In this document: piece by piece, positions 26,837 through 34,352 of the stretch
Layout: each line of letters opens with the position of its first letter
Numbering within the stretch: the first letter of the stretch is position 1
DNA from: an uncultured Burkholderiales bacterium
GTDB taxonomy: Bacteria > Pseudomonadota > Gammaproteobacteria > Burkholderiales > Burkholderiaceae_C
DNA: 34,352 nt
Direction: 5' to 3'
Assembly: GCA_903906635.1 (NCBI GenBank)
Contig: CAIVLE010000138.1
Span: forward strand, 1 to 34,352
Translations under genes and position numbers: made by a program
The notes under the pieces: model-generated
What the model was told of the DNA's origin: nothing
The model's database searches: none
Seen by the model: the letters and a program-made list of their open reading frames with translations, nothing else

Positions 26837-27808
26837 ATGTACACACACGTGAAGCGGCTCTTGCTGTGGGCCTGGCTGCTGCCTGTGAGCGCCTTGGCTC
26901 AAGCATCCAGCACCAAACCGATCCGCCTGATCGTGCCCTACGCAGCAGGTGGGCCGGTTGATGTGACGGCTCGCGCCTTGGTCGAACGGGTCAAAGACAC
27001 GCTCGGCCCGGTGATCATCGACAACCGCCCGGGCGCAGGGGGCAACATCGGCGCTGACGCCGTGGCCAAAGCCACACCCGACGGCTCGGTGATTGGCATC
27101 GCCGCCACCGCCACCCATGCGGTGAATCCCTGGCTGTACAGCCGCATGCCCTACAACGCAGCCACTGACTTTGCGGCCATCACCCAAATGCTGCGGGTGC
27201 CCAACGTGTTGGTGATGAACGCAGCCACGGCGCAACGCTTGCAGATCACCTCGCTGGCTGACTTGCTGCGTTACGCACGGGCCCACCCTGGGCAGCTCAA
27301 CTTTGGCTCGGGGGGCAACGGCAGCGCGGGGCATCTGGCGGGAGAATTATTCAAATCCCGCGCCGGTATTTATGCGGTACATATTCCCTACAACGGGGGG
27401 AACCCAGCGCAGCTGGCTTTGCTGTCGGGCCACGTCGACTTCAACTTCGACAACCTGGCCAGCGCTGCCCCCAACATCAAGAGCGGTAAGTTGCTGGCTC
27501 TGGCGGTCACCACCAGGCAACGCAGCCCCCACATGCCCGAAGTGCCTGCTGTGGCCGAGACACTGAGCCAGTTTTCGGTTGACACGTGGTGGGGCTTGGT
27601 GGCGCCTGCAGGCACACCTGCTGGGCTGATTGAGCGACTCAACCTCGCCTTCACACAAGCCTTGAATGCCCCCGAGACACGTCAGCGTTTTGCCGTGTTG
27701 ATGGCCGAGCCTGCACCCAGCTCCCCACAGGCCTTTGGCCAGTTCATGGCGTCTGAGTTGTCAGCGTATGAACGGGTGGTCAAAAGCAGTGGTGCCAAGG
27801 TTGACTGA
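26837..27808 (+). CDS. Bug/TctC-family binding protein (copy 3)
   Basis: A third periplasmic solute-binding protein. Seen: a short signal peptide (LLLWAWLLPVSALAQA), STKPIRLIVPYAAGGPVDVTARALVER, VIIDNRPGAGGNIGADAVAKA, LNFGSGGNGSAGHLAGELF, HIPYNGGNPAQLALLSGHVDF, and MPEVPAVAETLSQFSVDTWWG. The track ORF starts at 26549 inside copy 2, but the true start is the ATG at 26837, giving 323 residues. The three copies differ clearly in the ligand-contact region, so they are not recent duplicates and may bind different acids. It follows copy 2 by about 65 nt. Confidence 0.93.
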   Translation: MYTHVKRLLLWAWLLPVSALAQASSTKPIRLIVPYAAGGPVDVTARALVERVKDTLGPVIIDNRPGAGGNIGADAVAKATPDGSVIGIAATATHAVNPWLYSRMPYNAATDFAAITQMLRVPNVLVMNAATAQRLQITSLADLLRYARAHPGQLNFGSGGNGSAGHLAGELFKSRAGIYAVHIPYNGGNPAQLALLSGHVDFNFDNLASAAPNIKSGKLLALAVTTRQRSPHMPEVPAVAETLSQFSVDTWWGLVAPAGTPAGLIERLNLAFTQALNAPETRQRFAVLMAEPAPSSPQAFGQFMASELSAYERVVKSSGAKVD

Positions 27809-27812
27809 CGGC

Positions 27813-28592
27813 ATGCCCCCCCCCAGCCCCCGTCATCCCGAGCTGCTGGTGCGCGAAGTGGAATGGCTGCGCCCTTTGCAATGGCTGGCTTTGGCGTGGC
27901 GCGACATGGAGCGTTGCCCCACTGCAGGTGTGATGCATGGCTTGATCTTGGCGGTCATCGGGGGCGCGATGTTTTGGTTTGCGCGACACGCGTTTTGGTG
28001 GCTGGCCGCCATGCTGTCAGCTTGCATGACCCTCGCGCCCTTGCTGGCCGCGGGCCTGTACGAGATCAGCCGAAGGCTAGAGCGCGAACAAGACGCCAGC
28101 GTGGCCGACGCGTTTCGCGTTTGGACCCAAGGTGACCGTCGCTTGCGCCTGTTTGGCCTGCTGCTGGCCCTCACCAGTGGCGGTTGGCTGTTGTGTTCTG
28201 CCGCGTTGATTCATAGCTGGTTGCCTGCCAGCGTGTACTCACCTGCTGACTTTGTGCGGCTGGTGGTGCTGCAGCCCAACTTTGGTTTGTTTGAGCTGTG
28301 GCTCCTCATGGGCGCGTTGCTGGCAGCCCCCATGTTTGCCTCGACCGTGATCACCCTGCCTCTCTTGCTGGATCATCCCACCTTGAGCTTGCACCAAGCC
28401 ATCCTCACGAGTTGGCGCGTGGTGGCGCTCAACCCGATGGCCATGGCGCTGTGGGCGGGACTGCTGTGTTTGTTCACCGCGCTGGGCATTGGGTCTGCGT
28501 TCTTGGGACTGGTGGGCGTCGTGCCTATGCTGGGGCACGCCAGTTGGCATGCTTACCGCGACCTGGTCGACCATGACGCTCACGCGCACTGA
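27813..28592 (+). CDS. DUF2189 family integral membrane protein
   Basis: A 259-residue inner-membrane protein with about six hydrophobic segments. Typical DUF2189 features are REVEWLRPLQWLALAWRDMERCPTAGVMHGL near the N-terminus, the LAAGLYEISRRLEREQ loop, and TLPLLLDHPTLSLHQAILTSWRVVALNPMAM. Function of the family is unknown. The start is the ATG at 27813, 4 nt after the Bug stop; the track ORF extends into bug copy 3. A C-terminal HAYRDLVDHDAHAH tail is rich in His and Asp. Confidence 0.88.
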   Translation: MPPPSPRHPELLVREVEWLRPLQWLALAWRDMERCPTAGVMHGLILAVIGGAMFWFARHAFWWLAAMLSACMTLAPLLAAGLYEISRRLEREQDASVADAFRVWTQGDRRLRLFGLLLALTSGGWLLCSAALIHSWLPASVYSPADFVRLVVLQPNFGLFELWLLMGALLAAPMFASTVITLPLLLDHPTLSLHQAILTSWRVVALNPMAMALWAGLLCLFTALGIGSAFLGLVGVVPMLGHASWHAYRDLVDHDAHAH

Positions 28593-28598
28593 GCGGGC

Positions 28599-28799
28599 AT
28601 GAGCGAAGAACAATTCGCCCAATTTGGCCTGACCTTTGGCGTGGGGGGCTTCATGCTCTACATGCTGTTCATCATTTACGCCTTGGCGCGTGAGTCCAAA
28701 GCGGGCAAATTCGGCACCTTTGTGCTGTTTTTGGTGCTGGCCTTTGGCATGATCGGCTTCATCGCCAAGCAGGTGTTGATTTGGCTCATGACGCCTTGA
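28599..28799 (+). CDS. DUF2788 family small membrane protein
   Basis: A 66-residue protein with two predicted membrane segments (about 10-30 and 41-62) joined by the short loop ARESKAGKFGTF, as in DUF2788. N-terminus MSEEQFAQFGLTFGVGGFM is typical. Function is unknown. It begins 6 nt after the DUF2189 stop and is probably co-transcribed. Confidence 0.88.
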   Translation: MSEEQFAQFGLTFGVGGFMLYMLFIIYALARESKAGKFGTFVLFLVLAFGMIGFIAKQVLIWLMTP

Positions 28800-28804
28800 G
28801 CGTC

Positions 28805-28823
28805 ACCGGTCTGCGCTGACCGG
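28805..28823. terminator. Hairpin between convergent DUF2788 gene and livF
   Basis: CCGGTC (28806-28811) and GACCGG (28818-28823) form a 6-bp stem with a 6-nt loop. It lies after the DUF2788 stop and just past the livF stop on the other strand, where a bidirectional 3' structure is expected. Only AATTTA follows on the plus strand, not a strong T run. Confidence 0.45.
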
Positions 28824-28829
28824 CAGAAT

Positions 28830-29561
28830 TTACTCGCCCAAATAAGCTTCACGCACCTTGGGGTCGTGCAGTAAATCGCTCGCTGCCCCGCTGAGGGTGA
28901 TCAGGCCTGACTCCATCACATAGGCGCGGTCGGCAATGTGCAAGGCACGACTGGCGTTTTGTTCCACCAACAGCACCGTCACGCCTTGGAGCGAGACCTG
29001 TTGCACGACCTCAAAAATTTTGTCCACCATCAAAGGCGACAAGCCCATTGACGGTTCGTCAAGCAACAAAACTTGGGGCCGACTCATCAGGGCACGGCCC
29101 ATGGCGAGCATTTGCTGTTCACCGCCCGACAAGGTTCCGGCCAGTTGGTCACGTCGCTCTTTGAGTCGCGGAAAGGTGGTGAAGACCCGCTCGATGTCCT
29201 CGGCCACACGCAGTGTGTCCCGTCGGATGTAGGCCCCCATTTGCAGATTCTCAAAAATCGTCATGCGGGTGAACACACCGCGCCCTTCGGGGACCATGGC
29301 CAGGCCTTGCTGCACCAAGTCCCAAGGCCCCAAACCTCGGATGTCTCGCCCCATCAGTTCTATCTGCCCGCCCACCAAAGGCAGCAAACCCGTGATGGCT
29401 TTCATGGTGGTGGTTTTGCCTGCGCCATTGGAGCCGATCAAAGACACCAGCTCTCCAGCGCGCACTTGCAGGCTCACACCCTTGACGGCCTGAATGCCGC
29501 CATAGGCCACTTCTGCGTGGCTCACACGGAGCAGCACAGGGGCTGAGTCATTGACACGCAT
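28830..29561 (-). CDS. livF: Branched-chain amino acid ABC transporter, ATP-binding protein LivF
   Basis: LivF is one of the two ATPases of the high-affinity branched-chain amino acid (LIV-I/HAAT) importer. Seen: Walker A GSNGAGKTTTMK (about 43-54), MVPEGRGVFTRMTIFENLQMGAY (LivF-typical Q-loop region), signature LSGGEQQML, Walker B VLLLDEPSMGLSP, and the H-loop region VTVLLVEQN. The track start at 29639 lies within livG; the ATG at 29561 follows AGGAGG and gives 243 residues. Only 1 nt separates it from the livG stop. Last gene of the livHMGF group. The substrate could be another amide or amino acid, as in related urea/HAAT systems. Confidence 0.95.
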   Translation of the reverse strand: MRVNDSAPVLLRVSHAEVAYGGIQAVKGVSLQVRAGELVSLIGSNGAGKTTTMKAITGLLPLVGGQIELMGRDIRGLGPWDLVQQGLAMVPEGRGVFTRMTIFENLQMGAYIRRDTLRVAEDIERVFTTFPRLKERRDQLAGTLSGGEQQMLAMGRALMSRPQVLLLDEPSMGLSPLMVDKIFEVVQQVSLQGVTVLLVEQNASRALHIADRAYVMESGLITLSGAASDLLHDPKVREAYLGE

Positions 29562-29562
29562 C

Positions 29563-30426
29563 TCAATGGCCTCCTGTGCCCAAGTAGGCCTCAATGACCT
29601 GTGGGTCGCGCTGCACCTCGCCGGGCGTGCCCTGGGCAATCACCTTGCCGTAGTCCAGCACGGTGACGCGGTCACACAGGCCCATCACGAGTTTCACGTC
29701 ATGCTCAATCAGCAACACCGTGCGGTGGTCGTGGCGAATTTTGTCGATCAAGGCACGCAGCTGCACCTTCTCCGTGGCGTTCATGCCCGCCGCGGGTTCA
29801 TCCAAGGCAATGAGTTGCGGCTCGGTCGCCAAGGCACGGGCGATTTCTAGGCGGCGCTGGTCGCCATAGCTCAAAGTGCGCGCCTTGTAATGCGCCAAGG
29901 AGGCAATGCCCACGTAATCGAGCAGCTCATGGGCGCGTTGTTCAATGGCGGCCTCTTCGGCTATGAAATGGCGGGTTTTGAAAATCGCCCCCAGCAGCCC
30001 AGAGCCCGTGCGCACGTGACGACCGACCATCACGTTTTCCAAAGCCGTCATCTCGGCAAACAAACGGATGTTTTGAAACGTACGAGCAATGCCCGCTTGC
30101 GCCACGCGGTGCACGGCGGTGGGTTTGTAGGGCTGGCCTGCCAACTCAAAGCGCCCCGTGTCTGGCGTGTACAACCCAGTGATGACGTTGAAAAAGGTGG
30201 TCTTGCCCGCGCCGTTGGGGCCGATCAAACCGTAGACCTGACCGCGCGCAATCTGCATGCCCACGTCACTCAGGGCCTGTAAGCCACCAAATCGTTTGGA
30301 GATGCCTGACACCTCAAGCACCCAATCCGTGGGCGAAGAGGAGGCGTGCAAGGCGTGTGAGGCGTGCGAGACCCCCGGCATGGCGGATTGGGGCATGACT
30401 GAGGTCGGCAAAGTATCAGCGGTCAC
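29563..30426 (-). CDS. livG: Branched-chain amino acid ABC transporter, ATP-binding protein LivG
   Basis: LivG is the second ATPase. Seen: Walker A GPNGAGKTTFFNVITGLY, the LivG-typical GIARTFQNIRLFAEMTALENVMVG, signature LSYGDQRRLEIARAL, Walker B LIALDEPAAGMN, and VLLIEHDVKLVMGLCDRV. The first ~35 residues (Ser/His/Ala-rich, before WVLEVSGISKRFGG) are longer than usual, so an internal start such as a later Met is possible. I keep the ATG at 30426 because it overlaps the livM stop by 4 nt (ATGA type), a coupling seen throughout this operon. Confidence 0.95.
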   Translation of the reverse strand: MTADTLPTSVMPQSAMPGVSHASHALHASSSPTDWVLEVSGISKRFGGLQALSDVGMQIARGQVYGLIGPNGAGKTTFFNVITGLYTPDTGRFELAGQPYKPTAVHRVAQAGIARTFQNIRLFAEMTALENVMVGRHVRTGSGLLGAIFKTRHFIAEEAAIEQRAHELLDYVGIASLAHYKARTLSYGDQRRLEIARALATEPQLIALDEPAAGMNATEKVQLRALIDKIRHDHRTVLLIEHDVKLVMGLCDRVTVLDYGKVIAQGTPGEVQRDPQVIEAYLGTGGH

Positions 30427-31508
30427 GGCTTCGCTCCTGACTGGGGCAGGCTTTGACCATGTTCAGGGCTGGGCCAAAGCCCACGCGGGCGCCACAGCAT
30501 GACGCCTACCATGGCCAAGGCAATCAACAGTTGGCGCAAGATGGCGGCATCCAAGCGTCCATCGGTCATTTCTTGCAAGGGGCCCGCCACATAGCGCAGG
30601 GCCTCAGGCAAAGCCGCCAGCAACACGGCGCCCAAAATCACGCCAGGCAAATGCCCCAAGCCGCCCAACACCACCATGGCGACGATCATCACCGACTCCA
30701 TGAGACTGAACGACTCGGGTGAGATGAAACCTTGAAACGCCGCGAACATCGCACCCGACATGCCGCCAAACGTGGCGCCCATGCCAAAGGCCATGAGCTT
30801 TAAATTGCGGGTGTTCAAGCCCATGGCCTTGGCGGCGATTTCGTCCTCACGAATCGCCATCCAGGCGCGTCCAATGCGCGAGTTCTCTAGCCGGTGGCAC
30901 ACCACCACACTGGCTACCACGAGGATGAGAAAGAGGTAGTAATACAAGGTGACGCTGGCCAACTCAATGAACCCCAAATCCAAGCGCCGAGACAAGGGAT
31001 AGCCCCACACCGAGACCGCATCGATGGGCCCAATGCCTTTGGGGCCGTTGGTGATGTTGACGGGTTGGTCCAGGTTGTTCAAAAACACGCGGATGATTTC
31101 CCCAAAGCCCAAGGTGACGATGGCCAGGTAGTCTCCACGCAACTTCAACGTAGGCGCGCCCAGCAGCACGCCAAACAACCCGGCCAAGCCAGCAGCCAGT
31201 GGCAAGACCAACCACAAACTCAGATGCAGGCCTTGTGGAAACATCGCCGCGATGGCTGAAAAACTCTCCCCCAAATGCGGTGAGGCAAGCAGTCCATACA
31301 AGTACGCGCCCACCGCAAAAAACGCCACATAGCCCAAGTCAAGCAAGCCCGCGTAACCCACCACAATGTTCAAGCCCAGCGCCAGCAGCACATACAGCAG
31401 CGACATGTCGGCAATGCGCACCCAGGCATTGCCAAAGCTTTGCAGCACCAAGGGCAAGGCCAGCAGCGCGGCGGCCATGAGCCAGCGGTTCGAGGCGTGA
31501 CGTGTCAT
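30423..31508 (-). CDS. livM: Branched-chain amino acid ABC transporter, permease LivM
   Basis: LivM is one of the two membrane subunits. Seen: about 9-10 hydrophobic segments, LNIVVGYAGLLDLGYVAFFAVGAYLYGLL, KLRGDYLAIVTLGFGEIIRVFLNN (family signature), RAWMAIREDEIAAKAMGLN (coupling helix for the ATPases), and VVLGGLGHLPGVILGAVLLAALPEALR. The length of 361 is normal for the group. Its ATG overlaps the livH stop by 4 nt. The end carries a soluble tail (SPEHGQSLPQSGAKP). Confidence 0.95.
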   Translation of the reverse strand: MTRHASNRWLMAAALLALPLVLQSFGNAWVRIADMSLLYVLLALGLNIVVGYAGLLDLGYVAFFAVGAYLYGLLASPHLGESFSAIAAMFPQGLHLSLWLVLPLAAGLAGLFGVLLGAPTLKLRGDYLAIVTLGFGEIIRVFLNNLDQPVNITNGPKGIGPIDAVSVWGYPLSRRLDLGFIELASVTLYYYLFLILVVASVVVCHRLENSRIGRAWMAIREDEIAAKAMGLNTRNLKLMAFGMGATFGGMSGAMFAAFQGFISPESFSLMESVMIVAMVVLGGLGHLPGVILGAVLLAALPEALRYVAGPLQEMTDGRLDAAILRQLLIALAMVGVMLWRPRGLWPSPEHGQSLPQSGAKP

Positions 31509-32433
31509 GCGCGGTCCGCCACGCGCTCACCCAGCAAGCCCGAGGGGCGCAAGGTCAACACCAAGATGAGCACCAAAAAGGCAAAGATGTCGCTGTACTG
31601 GCTGCCCAACACGCCTCCTGTCAAATCGCCCAGATAGCCCGAACCGATGGACTCGATCAAGCCCAGCAGCACCCCACCCACCACGGCTCCCGCCAAATTA
31701 CCAATGCCACAAACACAGCCGCCGTGAAGGCTTTGAGGCCCGGCAAAAAGCCCATCGCATGCTGCACAGTCCCGTAGTTTGACGCCCACATCACCCCAGC
31801 GAGGGTGGCCAGCACGGCACCGATGACAAAGGTGGCCGAAATCACCACATCGGGTTTGACGCCCATCAGGCTCGCCACGCGCGGGTTCTCGGCCGTGGCA
31901 CGCATGGCCCGCCCAAGCGATGTGGCATGGACCAACCACGACAACACAGCGAGCGCCATCGCTGTGACCGCCAAGATCATGAGTTGGGTGGGCGTGATCA
32001 CCGCGTCGCCAATGGGAATGGGCGTGCTGGGCAACAGCGTGGGGTAAGGCTTGAAATTGGGCTTCCAGATGATCATGGCCAAGGTCTGCAACAAGATGGA
32101 CATGCCAATCGCGGTGATCAAAGGCGCCAGCTTAGGCGCATTGCGCAGTGGACGGTAGGCGATTTTTTCAATCGCCAAATTCAAGGCCGCAGCAGCCACA
32201 CACGCCACCACCATCGAGAGCAACAAAATCACCCAGCCCGGCGTGTTCGGTAACAAGGGCTGTAGCCAGCCGATCACCGACCAGCTGCACAAGGCGCCCA
32301 CCATGAGCACCTCACCATGTGCAAAGTTGATCAAGTTGATGATGCCGTAGACCATGGTGTAGCCCAAGGCCACCAGCGCATACATGCTGCCCAGCACGAG
32401 ACCGTTGATGACTTGTTGAAGCAAAACGTCCAT
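31505..32433 (-). CDS. livH: Branched-chain amino acid ABC transporter, permease LivH, broken by an apparent 1-nt deletion
   Basis: LivH is the other membrane subunit. It starts MDVLLQQVINGLVLGSMYALVALGYTMVYG and continues normally through RAMRATAENPRVASLMGV to GLKAFTAAVF. The frame then fails; the remainder (GIGNLAGAVVGGVLLGLIESIGSGYL ... LILVLTLRPSGLLGERV) continues one frame over and stops at 31505. One missing base at about 31710 (GTTTGTGGC in place of an expected GTTTGGTGGC in gene sense) explains it and would give 309 residues, the usual LivH length. It begins 6 nt after the rarA stop. The other permease and both ATPases are intact, so a sequence error seems likelier than gene loss. Confidence 0.9.
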
Positions 32434-32439
32434 GGGGGT

Positions 32440-33759
32440 TCACTGACCTGCTTGTTGGTTTTTGTCACGCAACTGGCGCAACTTATCGGCTATTTTGATT
32501 TCTAAACCGCGCGCAACCGGGCGGTAAAAGCCCGGATTATCAAGCCCCTCGGGCAGGTAAGTTTCTCCGGCCGCAAAGCCATCTTCTTCGTCGTGTGCGT
32601 AGCGGTAGCCCTTGCCCCAGTCCATGTCTTTCATCATCTTCGTTGGCGCGTTGCGCAAATGCATGGGGACCGGGCGGGTGCCGTCTTTTTTTATGAGCGC
32701 GCGGGCCTCCTTATAGGCCTTGTAGACCGCGTTCGACTTGGGTGCCACGGCTAGGTAGACCACGCACTCGGCCAGGGCCAACTCGCCTTCAGGGCTGCCC
32801 AAGCGCTCGTACACCTCTGCCGCATCCAGGGCCAAACGCAGAGCACGGGGATCAGCCAGTCCAATGTCTTCGCTGGCCATGCGAATCAACCGACGCGCCA
32901 TGTACTTGGGCTCGGCCCCGCCGTCGAGCATGCGCACCAGCCAGTACAGGGCGGCATCGGGGTCAGAGCCACGCACCGATTTGTGCAAAGCGCTGATGGT
33001 GTCGTAGAACTGTTCGCCACCTTTGTCGTAGCGTCGCATGCGCTCGCCCAACACACGCATCAACCAACTGTCGTCGATCTCTTGGCGCTTTTCACGCGAA
33101 GCGGCCACGGCCAAGGTTTCTAAGGTGTTGAGCAAGCGGCGGGCATCGCCGTCGGCATAGGCCACCAAACGTTGGTGTGCTGCGCCGTCCAAGGCAGGTA
33201 CCGCTTGAATCGATTGCGCCTTGGCAATGATTTGACCCAAGTCATCCTCGGACAAAGGTTGCAGCACGTACACCGCGGCACGCGACAACAAAGCCGAGTT
33301 CACCTCAAACGAGGGGTTTTCGGTGGTCGCGCCAATGAAAGTGAACAGCCCCGACTCGACATGCGGCAAAAACGCGTCTTGCTGGCTTTTGTTAAAGCGG
33401 TGCACCTCGTCCACAAACATGATGGTGCGTCGTGGGTCCAAGCCATCGCGCACAGCCACCGCCATCTCCACCGCTTCACGGATTTCTTTCACGCCGCCCA
33501 ATACCGCGCTGATGGACAAAAACTGCGCATCAAACGCATCGGCCATCAAACGCGCGATGGTGGTTTTTCCCACACCGGGCGGGCCCCACAAAATGCAGCT
33601 GTGCGGTTGGCCCGACTCAAACGCCACCCGCAAGGCCATGCCCTCGCCCAGCAAATGCTGCTGGCCAATGACCTCACCCAAGCTGCGGGGGCGCAGGCGT
33701 TCAGCGAGAGGGATGTGGGTGGAGGACACGTTGGGGGTGAGGAATCGGGTGATGCTCAA
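32440..33759 (-). CDS. rarA: Replication-associated recombination protein A (RarA/MgsA, AAA+ ATPase)
   Basis: RarA acts at stalled replication forks, related to the clamp-loader ATPases. Seen: PLAERLRPRSLGEVIGQQHLLGEG, Walker A LWGPPGVGKTTIARL, Walker B RTIMFVDEVHRFNKSQQDAFLPHVESG, sensor 1 FIGATTENPSFEVNSALLSRA, and the tetramerisation C-terminus with RLIRMASEDIGLADPRAL and AKSNAVYKAYKEA-like sequence. The length of 439 is typical. The track start at 33759 is a TTG; a GTG 11 codons later (before SSTHIPLAERL) is an alternative, with no strong ribosome site for either. livH follows in 6 nt, so the transporter may be transcribed from the rarA promoter. Confidence 0.95.
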   Translation of the reverse strand: MSITRFLTPNVSSTHIPLAERLRPRSLGEVIGQQHLLGEGMALRVAFESGQPHSCILWGPPGVGKTTIARLMADAFDAQFLSISAVLGGVKEIREAVEMAVAVRDGLDPRRTIMFVDEVHRFNKSQQDAFLPHVESGLFTFIGATTENPSFEVNSALLSRAAVYVLQPLSEDDLGQIIAKAQSIQAVPALDGAAHQRLVAYADGDARRLLNTLETLAVAASREKRQEIDDSWLMRVLGERMRRYDKGGEQFYDTISALHKSVRGSDPDAALYWLVRMLDGGAEPKYMARRLIRMASEDIGLADPRALRLALDAAEVYERLGSPEGELALAECVVYLAVAPKSNAVYKAYKEARALIKKDGTRPVPMHLRNAPTKMMKDMDWGKGYRYAHDEEDGFAAGETYLPEGLDNPGFYRPVARGLEIKIADKLRQLRDKNQQAGQ

Positions 33760-33954
33760 AGTGTAGCGAAGGGGGTCAAGCGGGTGATGCTTGGCGGTTA
33801 AATGGGTAAGCCATGGCCACGGAAACGCAATAGGGCCCTGCCGAGCGGCTCTTATTTGGGTTCGCGCCCACCAAGGGGCAACGAGGCCGTCCGAAGATGT
33901 GCGGTCTGTTTGCGTCGTATCGCACCGTTCCCGTCATGCCAGTGCAAGGAAGAC

Positions 33955-33986
33955 GTCCACAGAACTCGCCCCTGCGAGTGCTGGAC
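33955..33986. other. Nested hairpin of possible structured RNA
   Basis: ACTCGC-CCCT-GCGAGT is a perfect 6-bp stem with a tetraloop, enclosed by GTCCA/TGGAC (5 bp, plus a possible extra C-G pair). A further GTGCG/CGCAC pairing lies 30 nt upstream (33899-33925). It could be part of a non-coding RNA or of a terminator-like structure, on either strand; no T run follows. Confidence 0.35.
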
Positions 33987-34059
33987 CACGTGGGAAGTCT
34001 CTGTAGGGGATTGAGCCTCAGCCCTCCTTCCTGAGTACGCCATCCACACTCTCGAGAGT

Positions 34060-34200
34060 TCACCACGTGATCGTGACTGGCTCCTCGATGAAAGACTGTA
34101 AGGGATTGAATTGGCTGATCTCTGAGAGGTCGCCCACATTGAACTCATAGGCGCCTTGGGTGTTGAACAGGCTGTCGTGGACACCAAAGGTTGTTCTCAT
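34060..34200 (-). CDS. Possible 46-codon ORF, perhaps a gene remnant
   Basis: ATG at 34200 opens a 46-residue frame (MRTTFGVHDSLFNTQGAYEF ... EEPVTITW) that is too short for the ORF track. Its composition (balanced, acidic, few Arg/Pro) looks more protein-like than the shadow ORFs nearby. The frame is open about 21 codons upstream of the ATG to a TAG, so this could be the C-terminal remnant of a larger gene. No family is recognised and no ribosome site is clear. Confidence 0.25.
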   Translation of the reverse strand: MRTTFGVHDSLFNTQGAYEFNVGDLSEISQFNPLQSFIEEPVTITW

Positions 34201-34312
34201 TTCTCGTTGCCATGCCTCGTTGACATGCGTACTTTGAGTCCTTTGTACAGAGGCCCTTAGCTCCTAAATAGTTCTCTAGGGATCGATAGTTGATCCATAC
34301 CTAAGCACTCAC

Positions 34313-34352
34313 GGGAGTACTTCGATGGGAGTACTTCGATGGGAGTACTTCG
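34313..34352. repeat. 14-bp tandem repeat at the right edge
   Basis: GGGAGTACTTCGAT occurs at 34313-34326 and 34327-34340, and a third copy (12 nt) reaches the last base of the window. Copies are identical. Each contains the palindrome AGTACT. The array may continue beyond the window. Confidence 0.9.

Larger units (their letters stand above)
33760..34352. other. 593-bp stretch upstream of rarA with no convincing gene
   Basis: Several overlapping ORFs are open in different frames, but none has a recognisable motif or ribosome site. The first ~280 bp are GC-rich and contain short stems; the last ~150 bp are visibly AT-richer than the rest of the window. I compared it by memory with tmRNA, RNase P RNA, 6S RNA, group II intron domain V and known IS ends and could not match any. 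CTGTAGGGGATTGAG (34001-34015) and CTGTAAGGGATTGAA (34096-34110) are near-identical words 95 nt apart. Confidence 0.5.

Noticed and set aside
33800-34020. 6S RNA, tmRNA, RNase P RNA or group II intron in the right-hand gap
   Set aside because: I could not match the conserved cores of any of these from memory (for example no domain V stem and no tmRNA tag frame), so no family is claimed.

Overview
This window is about 34 kb of a GC-rich chromosome. It most likely comes from a betaproteobacterium of the order Burkholderiales, close to Comamonadaceae such as Limnohabitans or Rhodoferax. I infer this from the hemCDXY layout beside argH, the several orphan Bug/TctC-type binding proteins, the DUF2788 and DUF3501 proteins, and the style of the proteins. 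No database search was run. Gene density is very high. I see no prophage, CRISPR array or recognisable insertion sequence.

Layout. 1-2042: the C-terminal two thirds of RNase E, cut by the left edge. 2067-6202 (minus): the tetrapyrrole operon hemC-hemD-hemX-hemY. 6317-8246 (plus): argH (with an apparent frameshift) and a DUF2127 membrane protein. 8315-9934: a small unknown gene, an AT-rich promoter region with a striking dyad, and an FMN-dependent lactate-type dehydrogenase. 9947-12305: a 4-oxalocrotonate-type tautomerase, dinB and queF. 12318-14211 (minus): yaaA, DUF3501 and rubrerythrin, a likely peroxide/iron stress group. 14401-18397 (plus): valS with a hairpin-bearing leader, then galU. 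18384-20089 (minus): cysM, a Nudix hydrolase and a TusA-family protein. 20112-21499 (plus): tRNA-Leu(CAA) and a 416-residue repeat protein of unknown function. 21610-28799: an accessory metabolic stretch with an Old Yellow Enzyme, three Bug-type periplasmic binding proteins (one frameshifted), an SDR-like epimerase, a 2Fe-2S/flavin reductase, a DUF2189 membrane protein and a DUF2788 protein. 28830-33759 (minus): rarA followed directly by livH-livM-livG-livF, a branched-chain amino acid ABC transporter without its binding protein. 33760-34352: no convincing gene. It holds a nested hairpin, a 46-codon ORF and a 14-bp tandem repeat at the right edge.

How the genes work together. Most modules are housekeeping: RNA turnover, haem synthesis, arginine synthesis, translation, queuosine, cysteine and sulfur relay, and replication-fork repair. 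The accessory part (21.6-28 kb) looks like uptake plus redox chemistry for small organic acids or aromatics, but no substrate can be named from sequence.

The most unusual object is the protein at 20249-21499. It carries about 20 N-x-Q motifs spaced alternately 12 and 13 residues apart. I do not recognise the family. A second theme is three single-base frameshifts (argH, one bug gene, livH), all at short G runs, which more likely reflect sequence errors than three dead genes.
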